NCBI GenBank assembly: GCA_016234745.1
Contig: JACRAR010000074.1
Span: 186,001-250,000, forward strand
Direction of reading: 5' to 3'
DNA from: Betaproteobacteria bacterium
GTDB taxonomy: Bacteria; Pseudomonadota; Gammaproteobacteria; Burkholderiales; Rhodocyclaceae
Length of the DNA stretch: 64,000 bases
Each line of letters starts with the position of its first letter. Position 1 is the stretch's first letter. Below, piece by piece: positions 16,888-25,433 of the stretch. The notes beneath the pieces are model-generated. The model ran no database searches and was not told the origin of the DNA. It saw nothing but the letters and a program-made list of their open reading frames with translations. The translations under genes and the position numbers were made by a program.

Positions 16888-17321
16888 CGCGAAGGCAGCA
16901 GCAGGATGGCGTCACGATTGGTCCAGGAAAAGACCTTGTCCGCCGCCTCGCGCCAGGGCAGCCAGAGAAATCCAAGATGTTCGAGCGGCGCCGTAACAAT
17001 GGGCACCTCTCGTGGCACGCAGAGACTGAAGACATGTTCCCGGTTGTGGGTGACGCCCTCGGGATAGCGGTGGCGCCATTCTGCAAAGATCTCGTAGCGG
17101 TTCTCCAGCCGCCAGTCGTCGATGTCCTGCGGAGCAACGACGATTCCGGTTTCTTCCTCAACTTCGCGCCTTGCCGTGTCGCGCAAAGGTTCGTCGGCTT
17201 CCTGGCTGCCGGTCACGGATTGCCAGAAACCGGGGCGCGTGGCCCGCTCCAGCAACAGGACTTCCAGTGCTGGCGAGTGGATCAGCACCAGCACCGAAAC
17301 CGGTTTCTTGTTGCCGGCCAT
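16872..17321 (-). CDS. nudB: Dihydroneopterin triphosphate diphosphatase (Nudix family)
   Basis: A 149-residue Nudix hydrolase. The Nudix box is complete: G-x5-E-x7-REVEEETGI around residues 38-60. The flanking sequence (SVLVLIHS, LLLERATRPGFWQSVTG, and FLWLPWREAADKVFSWTNRDAI near the end) matches NudB, which removes pyrophosphate from dihydroneopterin triphosphate in folate synthesis. The ATG at 17321 shares its A with the upstream TGA (TGATG). Its 3' end overlaps the convergent CWC gene by 16 bp. Confidence 0.88.
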   Translation of the reverse strand: MAGNKKPVSVLVLIHSPALEVLLLERATRPGFWQSVTGSQEADEPLRDTARREVEEETGIVVAPQDIDDWRLENRYEIFAEWRHRYPEGVTHNREHVFSLCVPREVPIVTAPLEHLGFLWLPWREAADKVFSWTNRDAILLLPSRYRFS

Positions 17322-17539
17322 CAACAATCCAGCAATGGCAGCAAAGGTGCGATGCCGTCGGCCAGCAGACCTTCTTTGTTCCTTGCGGTGGTCAGATTGA
17401 CCCGGAACACGAAATAACCGCAGGCTTCTGCGGCAATGATGAAAGGCTCGACATCGACTCCGCCCGGCAGCCGATAAACTCCCGAACGGCTGATGTTCTC
17501 CAGCAAACCCTGAAGCTGATTCCCGGCTGTTCCACTCAC
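17321..17539 (-). CDS. Short barstar-like protein or truncated barstar gene
   Basis: A 72-residue frame from a GTG. Residues ~18-50 (SRSGVYRLPGGVDVEPFIIAAEACGYFVFRVNL) resemble the N-terminal part of barstar-family proteins of betaproteobacteria, but the frame ends with PLLPLLDC where barstars would continue with the DWFG-type region. It may be a truncated barstar, abutting nudB with a TGATG junction, or a distinct small protein. No barnase-like nuclease is adjacent. Confidence 0.4.
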   Translation of the reverse strand: MSGTAGNQLQGLLENISRSGVYRLPGGVDVEPFIIAAEACGYFVFRVNLTTARNKEGLLADGIAPLLPLLDC

Positions 17540-17566
17540 TCGCGTATTCGGGCTAAAACCGGTTTT

Positions 17567-17986
17567 CTACTGATGTTCTGCGTTTCGGGAAAAATACTCG
17601 CCGAAATTTCTGTCGCTGGCCTGGATGTGATCGCCGAGCCAACTGCAAAGAAACTCATAGGCGTCGACCGGCGTGAATTGTTCGCCGTCCTCCACACTTT
17701 TCTCGAATTCCTCGATCCTGTAGATCAAGTAAGCATGCAACTCGCGGTGCTCTGCCAGGCCCGGGTAGGCATTGGCCACCATCAGCGCTTCTTCATTGGC
17801 GAAATGAACCTTGGTGGAGTCGACCAGTTCCGTGATCGCCGACCGAATTTCCTTCATGGGAAGAATGACGTCCAAGGCCAGGTTGTCGTAGATTTTGCTG
17901 GCAAGCTCGAACAGTTTCTGATGCTCCCGGTCGACCTGCTCAATACCGACGACATACCTTGAATCAAAGATCAGCCGATCTTCCAT
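17567..17986 (-). CDS. Bacteriohemerythrin
   Basis: A 139-residue single-domain hemerythrin. All diiron ligand positions are present: VDREHQKLF, then HFANEEALM (His and Glu), YPGLAEHRELH (two His), and CSWLGDHIQASDRNF (His and Asp). Such proteins bind oxygen reversibly and may deliver, store or sense O2. The start at 17986 is chosen because GGAG lies 6 bp ahead of it; a second ATG four codons upstream has no such site. An FNR/Anr-type box lies 106 bp upstream. Confidence 0.92.
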   Translation of the reverse strand: MEDRLIFDSRYVVGIEQVDREHQKLFELASKIYDNLALDVILPMKEIRSAITELVDSTKVHFANEEALMVANAYPGLAEHRELHAYLIYRIEEFEKSVEDGEQFTPVDAYEFLCSWLGDHIQASDRNFGEYFSRNAEHQ

Positions 17987-18091
17987 AACAATCTCCATGA
18001 ATTGCGCTGCGGCAATGACATGCCGGACTCGGGCAATTGTTCTCGCCCCAGACTGCCGGCAAACATCCTAGATCAACAGGCCTTCCGGGTA

Positions 18092-18105
18092 TTGATTTGG
18101 GTCAA
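18092..18105. promoter_or_regulatory. FNR/Anr-type box upstream of bacteriohemerythrin
   Basis: TTGATTTGGGTCAA matches the Anr/FNR consensus TTGAT-N4-(A/G)TCAA exactly in its two half sites. It lies in the divergent intergenic region between the bacteriohemerythrin gene (start 17986) and the SNF2 helicase gene (start 18225), so either could be the target. Given the product, the oxygen-binding protein is the better candidate. Confidence 0.55.
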
Positions 18106-18224
18106 GCAAGCGCAGGCCGGGGGCGGATTCAAGCCGGGCAAGCCAACACGGCGGCTCAGACTCTGGTAGTCTGTCGGGTTGGCTGCCGGTAGCGAACCCG
18201 CCCGGTCAGCCTCTATGCAATTGC

Positions 18225-21200
18225 ATGAATTGGATGGAAATGAAAGATTTCGGCGACACCTCTGGCAAATCGTCACAGAACCCACTCCAGCCTTCGCACC
18301 ACGATAGCCCCCAGGATAATCTGGCGTTGTCGCCGGAAGCCCTGGCTTGGCTCGAATCACTTGGGGAATCCGGCCCTGCACCCGGTTCGTCCGGCAGTCA
18401 CTGCATCGTGTATGTACTGTCCTCTGCCGATGCCCACTTGCATCTGTTCAAGGCACGCAAGTTGAAGAACGGCGGCTATAGCCACGCGGAGAGGTTCCGT
18501 CCGGATTTCCACCGGCTCACCTGGGGCAACGTACCGGTTTATTATCAGCCGGCGGATCTGCCGATTTTGCGCTTGTACCTCGCTCTCCAGGACAGTGTCA
18601 TCTTGTCGATTCAGTCTTCGCTCGCTCTGCGCGGAGAGGAAGGCGCGCAGCTTCTGCGCATGGCACTGCGCACCGGCCGCCTGCATCTGGAGCACACCGA
18701 TCAGCCCGCCTTGTCGGCCGGTGCCGAATTAAGCGCAGGGCTGCGCTGGCAAGTGGGAACAGACGGCAGGCAGAGACTCGGTCTGGATAGCCGGGAGGCA
18801 GCGGTTCTGCTGCCGACCTGGCCAGTCTGGTACTTGAATCCAACGCAAGGCCAGGCGGGCGAAGTGCGGCTCGATCTGCCCGCCGATATTGCGCATCAAT
18901 TGCTCGCGGCGCCGCCGCTGGATGAACTGGATGCGTTGCTGGTACGCGAGCGCATGCAGCAGATCGGCAAGCAGCGCCACTTGTCGCTACCGTTGCCGGG
19001 AGCCACAAGACCCATCGAACCGGCCGGCCGGCCATCTGTCGTGGTCCGCCTGCAAGCCGGGCGGTTTCGCCATGCTGCCGCGATCAACATCGCCCATGAT
19101 TATGCCGTGGCCTCGCTTTGCTTCGACTATCCCGGCCTGCCGCGCGTTGCAGCGGCGGAAACGCCGCCGCCTTTCCTGCGTACCGAGCGCGCCGGCCTTG
19201 CTCTGACTCTGCTGCGCGACGCCGCAAGCGAGAGTGAGGCTTGGCGTTTGTTGCAAACACAGGGCCTGGAAAGCTATCGCAGACGTTTGCCGAATTTCCG
19301 GCGGCTCGACAAGAATGAGGATTGCCTCCTGCCGGTGAGGCAGGACGCCGCAACATGGCTGGATTTTCTGGAGGAAACCATTCCGCAGCTGGTTGCCGCT
19401 GGAATGCAGATCGAAATCGCCGCAGATTTTCCCTATCAGGTCAAAGAGGCGGATGACTGGTTCGTCGAAGTGCAAGAAGATGACAGCGAAAGCAGCGGTG
19501 ATTGGTTCGACCTCGATCTCGGCGTCATTATCAATGGCAAGCGCATCAGCCTGGTTGAGCCTTTGGCGCACCTGATTGCCGAAAGACCCAAGCTGCGGGA
19601 GGAACTGCGCCTGCTCGACGAAGATCAGCGCGTGGCTCTGACGTTGGATGAGCGCCACGTCCTGCCGGTGCCTGTGGCGCGGCTGCGCGGCTGGCTCGGA
19701 CCGCTCTTCGAATTCGTCGATAACCACGGCAATCGCGATCTTCCGCGCTTGTCGCGCCTCAATGCCTCTGCGCTGTTCGACCTCGAGCAACTGCCCAGTC
19801 ATTGGCTGGGCGGGGAAAAACTGCGCGAACTGGGGCGGCGCCTGCGCGATTTTTCCGGCATCGAAGAAACTCTGCCGGCACCGGGCTTCACAGCCAAGTT
19901 GCGTACCTATCAGCAACTCGGCCTCAACTGGCTGCAATTTCTGCGCAGCTACGGACTCGCCGGAATTCTTGCAGACGACATGGGCCTGGGCAAGACCGTG
20001 CAAACCCTCGCCCATTTGCATCTTGAAAAAACCTCCGGACGTGCCGACCGTCCCAGCCTGGTGGTGCTGCCGACCAGCCTGATCGCCAACTGGCGCAGCG
20101 AAGCGCAGCAATTCGCTCCCGACCTCAAGGTCCTGGCCTTGCAAGGTCCTGAACGCGCCACACGCTTTGCCGAGATGGCTCAGGCCGATCTTGTGCTGAC
20201 CACCTATCCACTGTTGGTGCGCGATCAGCAAGCCTTGCTGGCTCAGGAATATCACTTGCTGGTGCTGGATGAAGCGCAGTTTGTCAAAAACCCAAAGGCA
20301 CAGTCGCATCGCGTGGCACGCCAGCTAAAAGCCCGGCATCGTCTTTCGCTGACCGGCACGCCACTGGAAAATCATCTCGGTGAACTCTGGGCGCAATACA
20401 ACTTTCTGCTGCCTGGGTTGTTGGGTGATGTGCGCGGTTTCGCCAAAAATTTTCGCACCCCGATCGAAAAACTGGGTGATCAGGAACGTCGCCAGGAATT
20501 GGCGGATCGGGTGCGCCCCTTCCTGCTGAGACGGACCAAGGAGGAAGTGCTCAGCGAACTCCCGCCGAAAACCGAGATCGTGCGCTGGGTCGAGTTGGCA
20601 GGCAACCAGCGCGATCTATACGAATCGCTGCGCCTGGCCTATGACAAGAAGCTGCGTCAAGTGCTTGTGGCGCGAGGCCTGGCACAAAGCCAGATCATGA
20701 TCCTGGACGCATTGCTGAAACTGCGGCAAACCTGCTGCGATCCGCGCCTGGTCAAATTGCCCAACCTCAATCCGGCACAAAGAACGCATGAATCCGCCAA
20801 ACTCGACTTGCTTATGGAGATGCTGGAAGAATTGCTCGAAGAGGGCCGCAGCATCCTGCTGTTTTCCCAGTTCACCAGCATGCTCGCGCTGATCGAGGAA
20901 GATCTTGAGCGTCGAGCCATTCCCTACGTCAAGCTGACAGGACAAACCAAGCAACGCGAAACGCCGATCATCCGCTTCCAGCGCGGCGAGGTTAAACTGT
21001 TCCTGATCAGCCTCAAGGCGGGCGGTACCGGACTCAATTTGACCGCGGCGGACACCGTGATCCACTACGATCCCTGGTGGAATCCGGCGGTCGAAGAACA
21101 GGCCACCGCGCGTGCCCATCGGATCGGCCAGGACAAACCTGTTTTTGTTTATAAACTGATGACACAAGGAACCGTGGAAGAAAAAATTCTGTCCTTGCAG

Positions 21201-21311
21201 GAACGCAAGCGCGGCCTGTCCGACAATCTCCTTTCCGGCGTCGGCATCCACCAAAACCTGATCACTGCCGAAGATCTTGATGTTTTGTTCGAGCCCTTGA
21301 GCGGATCATGA
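18225..21311 (+). CDS. SNF2/HepA-type DEAD-like helicase
   Basis: A 1028-residue superfamily 2 ATPase. Walker A is DDMGLGKTVQT near residue 585, the DExx box is LDEAQFVKN near 680, LTGTPLENHLGELW follows, and the C-terminal RecA lobe has LFSQFTSML, KAGGTGLNLTAADTVIHYD and ATARAHRIGQ near 963. The N-terminal ~500 residues are poorly conserved; I see no SWIM zinc-finger cysteine pattern there. Proteins of this kind move double-stranded DNA or displace proteins such as stalled RNA polymerase; the substrate here is unknown. The last 4 bp overlap the start of oxyR, which implies co-transcription. Confidence 0.92.
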   Translation: MNWMEMKDFGDTSGKSSQNPLQPSHHDSPQDNLALSPEALAWLESLGESGPAPGSSGSHCIVYVLSSADAHLHLFKARKLKNGGYSHAERFRPDFHRLTWGNVPVYYQPADLPILRLYLALQDSVILSIQSSLALRGEEGAQLLRMALRTGRLHLEHTDQPALSAGAELSAGLRWQVGTDGRQRLGLDSREAAVLLPTWPVWYLNPTQGQAGEVRLDLPADIAHQLLAAPPLDELDALLVRERMQQIGKQRHLSLPLPGATRPIEPAGRPSVVVRLQAGRFRHAAAINIAHDYAVASLCFDYPGLPRVAAAETPPPFLRTERAGLALTLLRDAASESEAWRLLQTQGLESYRRRLPNFRRLDKNEDCLLPVRQDAATWLDFLEETIPQLVAAGMQIEIAADFPYQVKEADDWFVEVQEDDSESSGDWFDLDLGVIINGKRISLVEPLAHLIAERPKLREELRLLDEDQRVALTLDERHVLPVPVARLRGWLGPLFEFVDNHGNRDLPRLSRLNASALFDLEQLPSHWLGGEKLRELGRRLRDFSGIEETLPAPGFTAKLRTYQQLGLNWLQFLRSYGLAGILADDMGLGKTVQTLAHLHLEKTSGRADRPSLVVLPTSLIANWRSEAQQFAPDLKVLALQGPERATRFAEMAQADLVLTTYPLLVRDQQALLAQEYHLLVLDEAQFVKNPKAQSHRVARQLKARHRLSLTGTPLENHLGELWAQYNFLLPGLLGDVRGFAKNFRTPIEKLGDQERRQELADRVRPFLLRRTKEEVLSELPPKTEIVRWVELAGNQRDLYESLRLAYDKKLRQVLVARGLAQSQIMILDALLKLRQTCCDPRLVKLPNLNPAQRTHESAKLDLLMEMLEELLEEGRSILLFSQFTSMLALIEEDLERRAIPYVKLTGQTKQRETPIIRFQRGEVKLFLISLKAGGTGLNLTAADTVIHYDPWWNPAVEEQATARAHRIGQDKPVFVYKLMTQGTVEEKILSLQERKRGLSDNLLSGVGIHQNLITAEDLDVLFEPLSGS

Positions 21312-22237
21312 CGCTCACCGACCTGCGCTACATCGTCGTCCTCGCCCGCGAACGGCACTTCGGCCGCGCCGCCGAGAAATGTTTTGTCGCCCAGCCAACG
21401 CTGTCCGTCGCCGTCAAAAAGCTGGAGGAGGAACTCGGCGTCGCACTCTTCGAACGCGGCAGTGAAATCCGTGTGACGACCATCGGCGAACAGATCATCG
21501 CCCAAGCTGAAAGAGTTCTGGCCGAAGCCGCGCGTGTCGCCGAATTGGCGGCGCAAGGCAAGGATCCATTGGCAGGACCGCTGCATGTCGGAGTCATCTA
21601 CACCATCGCCCCTTATCTGTTGCCCAAGCTGGTTCCCCTGTTGCGCAGCCAGGCACCGCGCATGCCGCTGCTATTCAAGGAGGGCTTTACCGAAAACCTG
21701 GTCGAGTCGCTCAAGGCCGGCGAATTGGACGTGATTATCATGGCCCTGCCTTTCAGCGAAGCCGGGCTGGTCGCCCAACCGGCGTATCACGAAGCTTTCC
21801 GGGTGTTGCTGCCCAAGGATCACTGCTGGGTCAAACGCAAATCCATCGAACCGGTCAGCCTGATCGACGAGCCGCTCCTGATGCTGGGCGCCGGCAACTG
21901 TTTTCGCGACCAGGTGCTCGACCTTTGCGCGCAGGTCAGCACCGGCTCGCCGCAGATCCTTGAAGGCAGTTCGCTTGAAACCATCCGTTACATGGTGGCT
22001 TCGGGGATCGGCATCACCGTCCTGCCCGCGTCATGCGCCGATCTGATTCCCAAGGACGATCCCCTGCTGCGCGTGCGACCTTTCGTCGAGCCAACGCCGA
22101 CACGCCAGGTCGGCCTGGTCTGGCGCAGCAGCTTTCCGCGCCACCGCGCCATCGACGTGTTGCGCAAATCCTTGCTGGGATGCCGCCTGCCGGGCTGTAA
22201 AACGATCAGCGCCGGCGCGGGTTCTTCCTCAAACTAG
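21308..22237 (+). CDS. oxyR: OxyR, hydrogen peroxide-sensing LysR-type regulator
   Basis: A 309-residue LysR regulator. The HTH region reads FGRAAEKCFVAQPTLSVAVKKLEEELG. The redox pair is present as C198 and C207 in GNCFRDQVLDLC, matching the C199/C208 disulfide of E. coli OxyR. It activates peroxide-defence genes when oxidised. The ATG overlaps the stop of the upstream helicase gene by 4 bp. An OxyR-type operator lies upstream of dps at 39154-39190 in this window. Confidence 0.93.
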   Translation: MTLTDLRYIVVLARERHFGRAAEKCFVAQPTLSVAVKKLEEELGVALFERGSEIRVTTIGEQIIAQAERVLAEAARVAELAAQGKDPLAGPLHVGVIYTIAPYLLPKLVPLLRSQAPRMPLLFKEGFTENLVESLKAGELDVIIMALPFSEAGLVAQPAYHEAFRVLLPKDHCWVKRKSIEPVSLIDEPLLMLGAGNCFRDQVLDLCAQVSTGSPQILEGSSLETIRYMVASGIGITVLPASCADLIPKDDPLLRVRPFVEPTPTRQVGLVWRSSFPRHRAIDVLRKSLLGCRLPGCKTISAGAGSSSN

Positions 22238-22238
22238 C

Positions 22239-24863
22239 TCAGCTTTTCTTGACTGCTCTGGGTTTCTTGGCGGGCACTTTGGTCTTGCTTGGTGCTTTGC
22301 TCGGTGCCTTGGCTGGCGCTTTGCCGGCGCGGGACTTGGGTTTTGCGGCGGCCGCAGCCGGCTCTGCAACTGCAGCAGGCGCGGATTTGGCGGTCTTAGG
22401 TGCGCGCGCTTCAAATTCGAATCCCACCTTGCCGTCGTTGCCACGCACCAGATAGGCGGAGAACTTGCGCTTGGTGCGGGTGGAAATGAAGCCTTTGAGC
22501 AGATCGGTTCTGCCCGTGGCAAGCAGCTTGTGCATTTGTGAGCGTTCGATGACCTGCTGCAGAATGATTTTGCCCGAACGGAAGTCGCAGCCTCGGGCAG
22601 GTCCGACAGATTTCTCGCAAATATAGGCCATGCCGCTCTCAAAGACTTTGGCGCCGCATTTCGGGCAGGTCCCGAGCGATTCCTGCGCGCTGAAGTCAAC
22701 GGCCTCGCCCTCGCCTTCGGCATTCTCATTGCCAAAATCGAACTCGGGCTGATGCTCGGAGTTGAGCTTGATCACCGCTGCAAAAGGACGCCCCATCTTG
22801 CTGCGAAAACCCTGCAAGGGGCCGATGACACGCCGCGTCAGGAGTTCTTCGACCTCCTCGGGTTCGTACTGGCGGCTGGCGACGACTTTCCACAGCGCGA
22901 AGTCGCAGGACTTGCACTGGAATTTCTTGTAGTTTTCCTGAATTACGCCGCCGCATTTGGGGCAGGGCGTTTTCAGGGTACTGAACGCTTCATCGGGAAT
23001 CTCGCCATGCTTGATGCGCTCGACCATCTCCTGGGTCTGCGTGGCGATTTGCTCCATGAAGGTGTTGCGCGCCAGTTCGCCATGCTCCATCTGCCGCAAC
23101 TGGTATTCCCAGTTGCCGGTCAGTTCAGGTGAACGCAAGCCCTCGACATTGAGCTTGGCCAAGGCAAACAGCAACGAGAAGGCCTTCGCGGTCGGCTGCA
23201 ATTCGCGGCCATTGCGATGGACGTATTCCTCAAAGAGCAAGCCTTCGATGGTCGCGGCGCGTGTAGCAGGCGTGCCAAGACCACGCGCTGCCATGGCTTC
23301 GCGCAATTCTTCGTCTTCGACGAGCTTGCCGGCGCTCTCCATGGCCGAAAGCAGGGTCGCTTCGTTGAAGCGCGGCGGCGGTTTGGTGACAAGCGACTTG
23401 ACCTCGATATCGTTCGCCCACACCCGTTCGTCCTTGTTCACCGGCACCAGTTGGGCGCTGTTGCCTTCGCCTTCGCTTTCGGTCTGCGCTTCCTTGCCAT
23501 AAACGCTGAGCCAGCCGGCGCTGACCAGCACTTTCCCCTCGCTCTTGAACGGCTCGCCTTCGACACGGGTGACGCGTGTAGTGACATTGAATTCCGCCGC
23601 CGGATAAAAAATGGCGAGGAAACGCTTGGTCACCAGGTCGTAAAGCTTCTGTTCTGCTTCCGATAAATGTTTCGGCAACTGCGCCGTGGGGATGATGGCA
23701 AAGTGGTCGCTGATCTTGGCGTTGTTGAAAATCCGTTTGTTCGGATGCACCCAGCCGCTCTTGAGAATCTGCCCGGCAAATGTTGCATAGGGACTATCGT
23801 CCAGGACCTGCAGCGTCTCCTTGACATTGGCAATGTAATCCTCGGGCAGGCAACGCGAATCTGTCCGCGGGTATGTCAGAACCTTGTGCTTCTCGTAGAG
23901 CGCCTGCGCCAATCCGAGGGTGGATTTGGCCGAAAACCCGAAACGCCCGTTGGCTTCTCGCTGCAGCGAGGTCAGATCGAACAACTGGGGAGGCACCTGC
24001 GTGGTCGGCTTGCTTTCTTCCGTGACGCTGCCGGGTTTGCCCAGGCATTTCTGCCGCAAAGCCTGCGCCTTGGCGGCATTCCAGAGGCGTTCGGCGCGCG
24101 CGTGCTCATCGCTGTCGGCACCGCCGGGCTTCTTGAATTTTTCATCAAACCAGCGGCCACGGTAAGTACCGGCAACGGCTCCGAACTCAGCCTCGACCTC
24201 CCAGTAATCGCGCGGCACAAACTTGCGGATTTTTTCCTCGCGTTCGACCAGGATCGCCAGCGTCGGCGTCTGCACGCGACCGACCGGGGTCTTGTAGAAA
24301 CCGCCGTTCTTGGAGTTGAACGCGGTCATGGCACGCGTACCGTTGATGCCGATCAGCCAGTCGGCTTCGGAGCGGCAACGCGCGGCATCGGCCAGCGGCC
24401 GCATCTCCTGCTCGCTGCGCAGATGCGCGAAACCGTCGCGGATCGAACCCTGGGTCATCGATTGCAGCCATAGCCGACGCACCGGTTTATCCGTCTTGGC
24501 ATGCTGCACCACGTAGCGGAAGATCAGCTCCCCCTCGCGCCCCGCATCGCAAGCATTGACCAAGGCGCTGACGTCCTTGCGCTTGATCAGCCGCGTCAGC
24601 AGCTTGAGCCGGTCGGCGGTTTTCTCGATCGGATTCAAGGCAAAGTGCGGCGGAATCACCGGCAGATGGGCAAACGACCATTTGCCGCGCTTGACCTCGT
24701 ATTCCTCAGGAACGGCCAGTTCCAGCAAATGGCCGATGGCGGAAGAAAGAACGTAGGCATCGCTTTCAAAATAGTCGCCCTGCTTCGTGAAACCTCCCAG
24801 CGCCTTGGCGATATCCTGGGCTACCGATGGCTTCTCGGCGATGATTAGCTGTTTAGAACTCAT
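22239..24863 (-). CDS. topB: DNA topoisomerase III (type IA)
   Basis: An 874-residue enzyme. The TOPRIM domain starts with LIIAEKPSVAQDIAKALGG and carries NACDAGREGELIFR; the catalytic tyrosine is in LTYPRTDSR near residue 330. The C-terminus has two zinc-finger-like segments (CPKCGGVIQENYKKFQCKSCDF and CPKCGAKVF...CEKS...GCDF) followed by a Lys/Ala/Pro-rich tail of about 60 residues. Type IA topoisomerases relax and decatenate single-strand-containing DNA. It is convergent with oxyR, with one base between the stop codons. Confidence 0.94.
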   Translation of the reverse strand: MSSKQLIIAEKPSVAQDIAKALGGFTKQGDYFESDAYVLSSAIGHLLELAVPEEYEVKRGKWSFAHLPVIPPHFALNPIEKTADRLKLLTRLIKRKDVSALVNACDAGREGELIFRYVVQHAKTDKPVRRLWLQSMTQGSIRDGFAHLRSEQEMRPLADAARCRSEADWLIGINGTRAMTAFNSKNGGFYKTPVGRVQTPTLAILVEREEKIRKFVPRDYWEVEAEFGAVAGTYRGRWFDEKFKKPGGADSDEHARAERLWNAAKAQALRQKCLGKPGSVTEESKPTTQVPPQLFDLTSLQREANGRFGFSAKSTLGLAQALYEKHKVLTYPRTDSRCLPEDYIANVKETLQVLDDSPYATFAGQILKSGWVHPNKRIFNNAKISDHFAIIPTAQLPKHLSEAEQKLYDLVTKRFLAIFYPAAEFNVTTRVTRVEGEPFKSEGKVLVSAGWLSVYGKEAQTESEGEGNSAQLVPVNKDERVWANDIEVKSLVTKPPPRFNEATLLSAMESAGKLVEDEELREAMAARGLGTPATRAATIEGLLFEEYVHRNGRELQPTAKAFSLLFALAKLNVEGLRSPELTGNWEYQLRQMEHGELARNTFMEQIATQTQEMVERIKHGEIPDEAFSTLKTPCPKCGGVIQENYKKFQCKSCDFALWKVVASRQYEPEEVEELLTRRVIGPLQGFRSKMGRPFAAVIKLNSEHQPEFDFGNENAEGEGEAVDFSAQESLGTCPKCGAKVFESGMAYICEKSVGPARGCDFRSGKIILQQVIERSQMHKLLATGRTDLLKGFISTRTKRKFSAYLVRGNDGKVGFEFEARAPKTAKSAPAAVAEPAAAAAKPKSRAGKAPAKAPSKAPSKTKVPAKKPRAVKKS

Positions 24864-24926
24864 TGGTTGTCATTGCTGTGGCAGCGAAGCGGCGCATGAT
24901 AAGCGCCTGCAGCGGCAGCTGGCAAG

Positions 24927-25382
24927 TTAGTGCGCGAGAGAAGAATGGTGTTCCGCCGACAGCAGCTCTTCCAACAGCAGGGTGTCGAGAGATTCATCGC
25001 GCCGCCACAGCACCATCAGCACAATGATTTTCAACTTGTCGAGCGAGACCGTCTGGTCGCGCAAGACCATGGCGCGTTCGATGATCATCTCGCGCACTAC
25101 CGGGTCGATCACGCCGGAATTTTCGAGAAAACACAAGAAGCCGCGGCATTCCATGGACAGTTTGGCAAGCTCGACAACACAGTAGATGCGCTGGGAGTTT
25201 GCCAACGTTGACGGTCGCTGCTCGAAGGCCAGCGACTCGAGACCAGCCAGCCATTCGAGCGCCGCCGCAATGTCTTCCTGCTCGAACCCAATGGCGGAAA
25301 GCTTGCGCGCCAGCACCGCGGTTTCCGGGCAAGCGCTCGGCTGAGCGTAGGTTTCGAAGAGATAGACGAGAATATCGAACAT
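24927..25382 (-). CDS. smg: Smg family protein (DUF494)
   Basis: About 151 residues beginning MFDILVYLFETY, the recognised start of the Smg/DUF494 family. The upstream in-frame ATG at 25430 would add 16 residues that overlap the stretch before the gene and lack similarity, so 25382 is preferred. The function is unknown; the gene sits next to dprA and topB in many beta- and gammaproteobacteria, as here. The protein is acidic, helical and without membrane segments. Confidence 0.9.
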   Translation of the reverse strand: MFDILVYLFETYAQPSACPETAVLARKLSAIGFEQEDIAAALEWLAGLESLAFEQRPSTLANSQRIYCVVELAKLSMECRGFLCFLENSGVIDPVVREMIIERAMVLRDQTVSLDKLKIIVLMVLWRRDESLDTLLLEELLSAEHHSSLAH

Positions 25383-25433
25383 GATGGTGATCCGCTCTGT
25401 CTGAAAATAGGAAGGTTCCTGAGCGATCATACC

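Noticed and set aside
18987-20309. Minus-strand ORF of 440 codons inside the SNF2 helicase gene
   Set aside because: No domain, biased composition and no ribosome binding site; the plus-strand helicase motifs are unambiguous.
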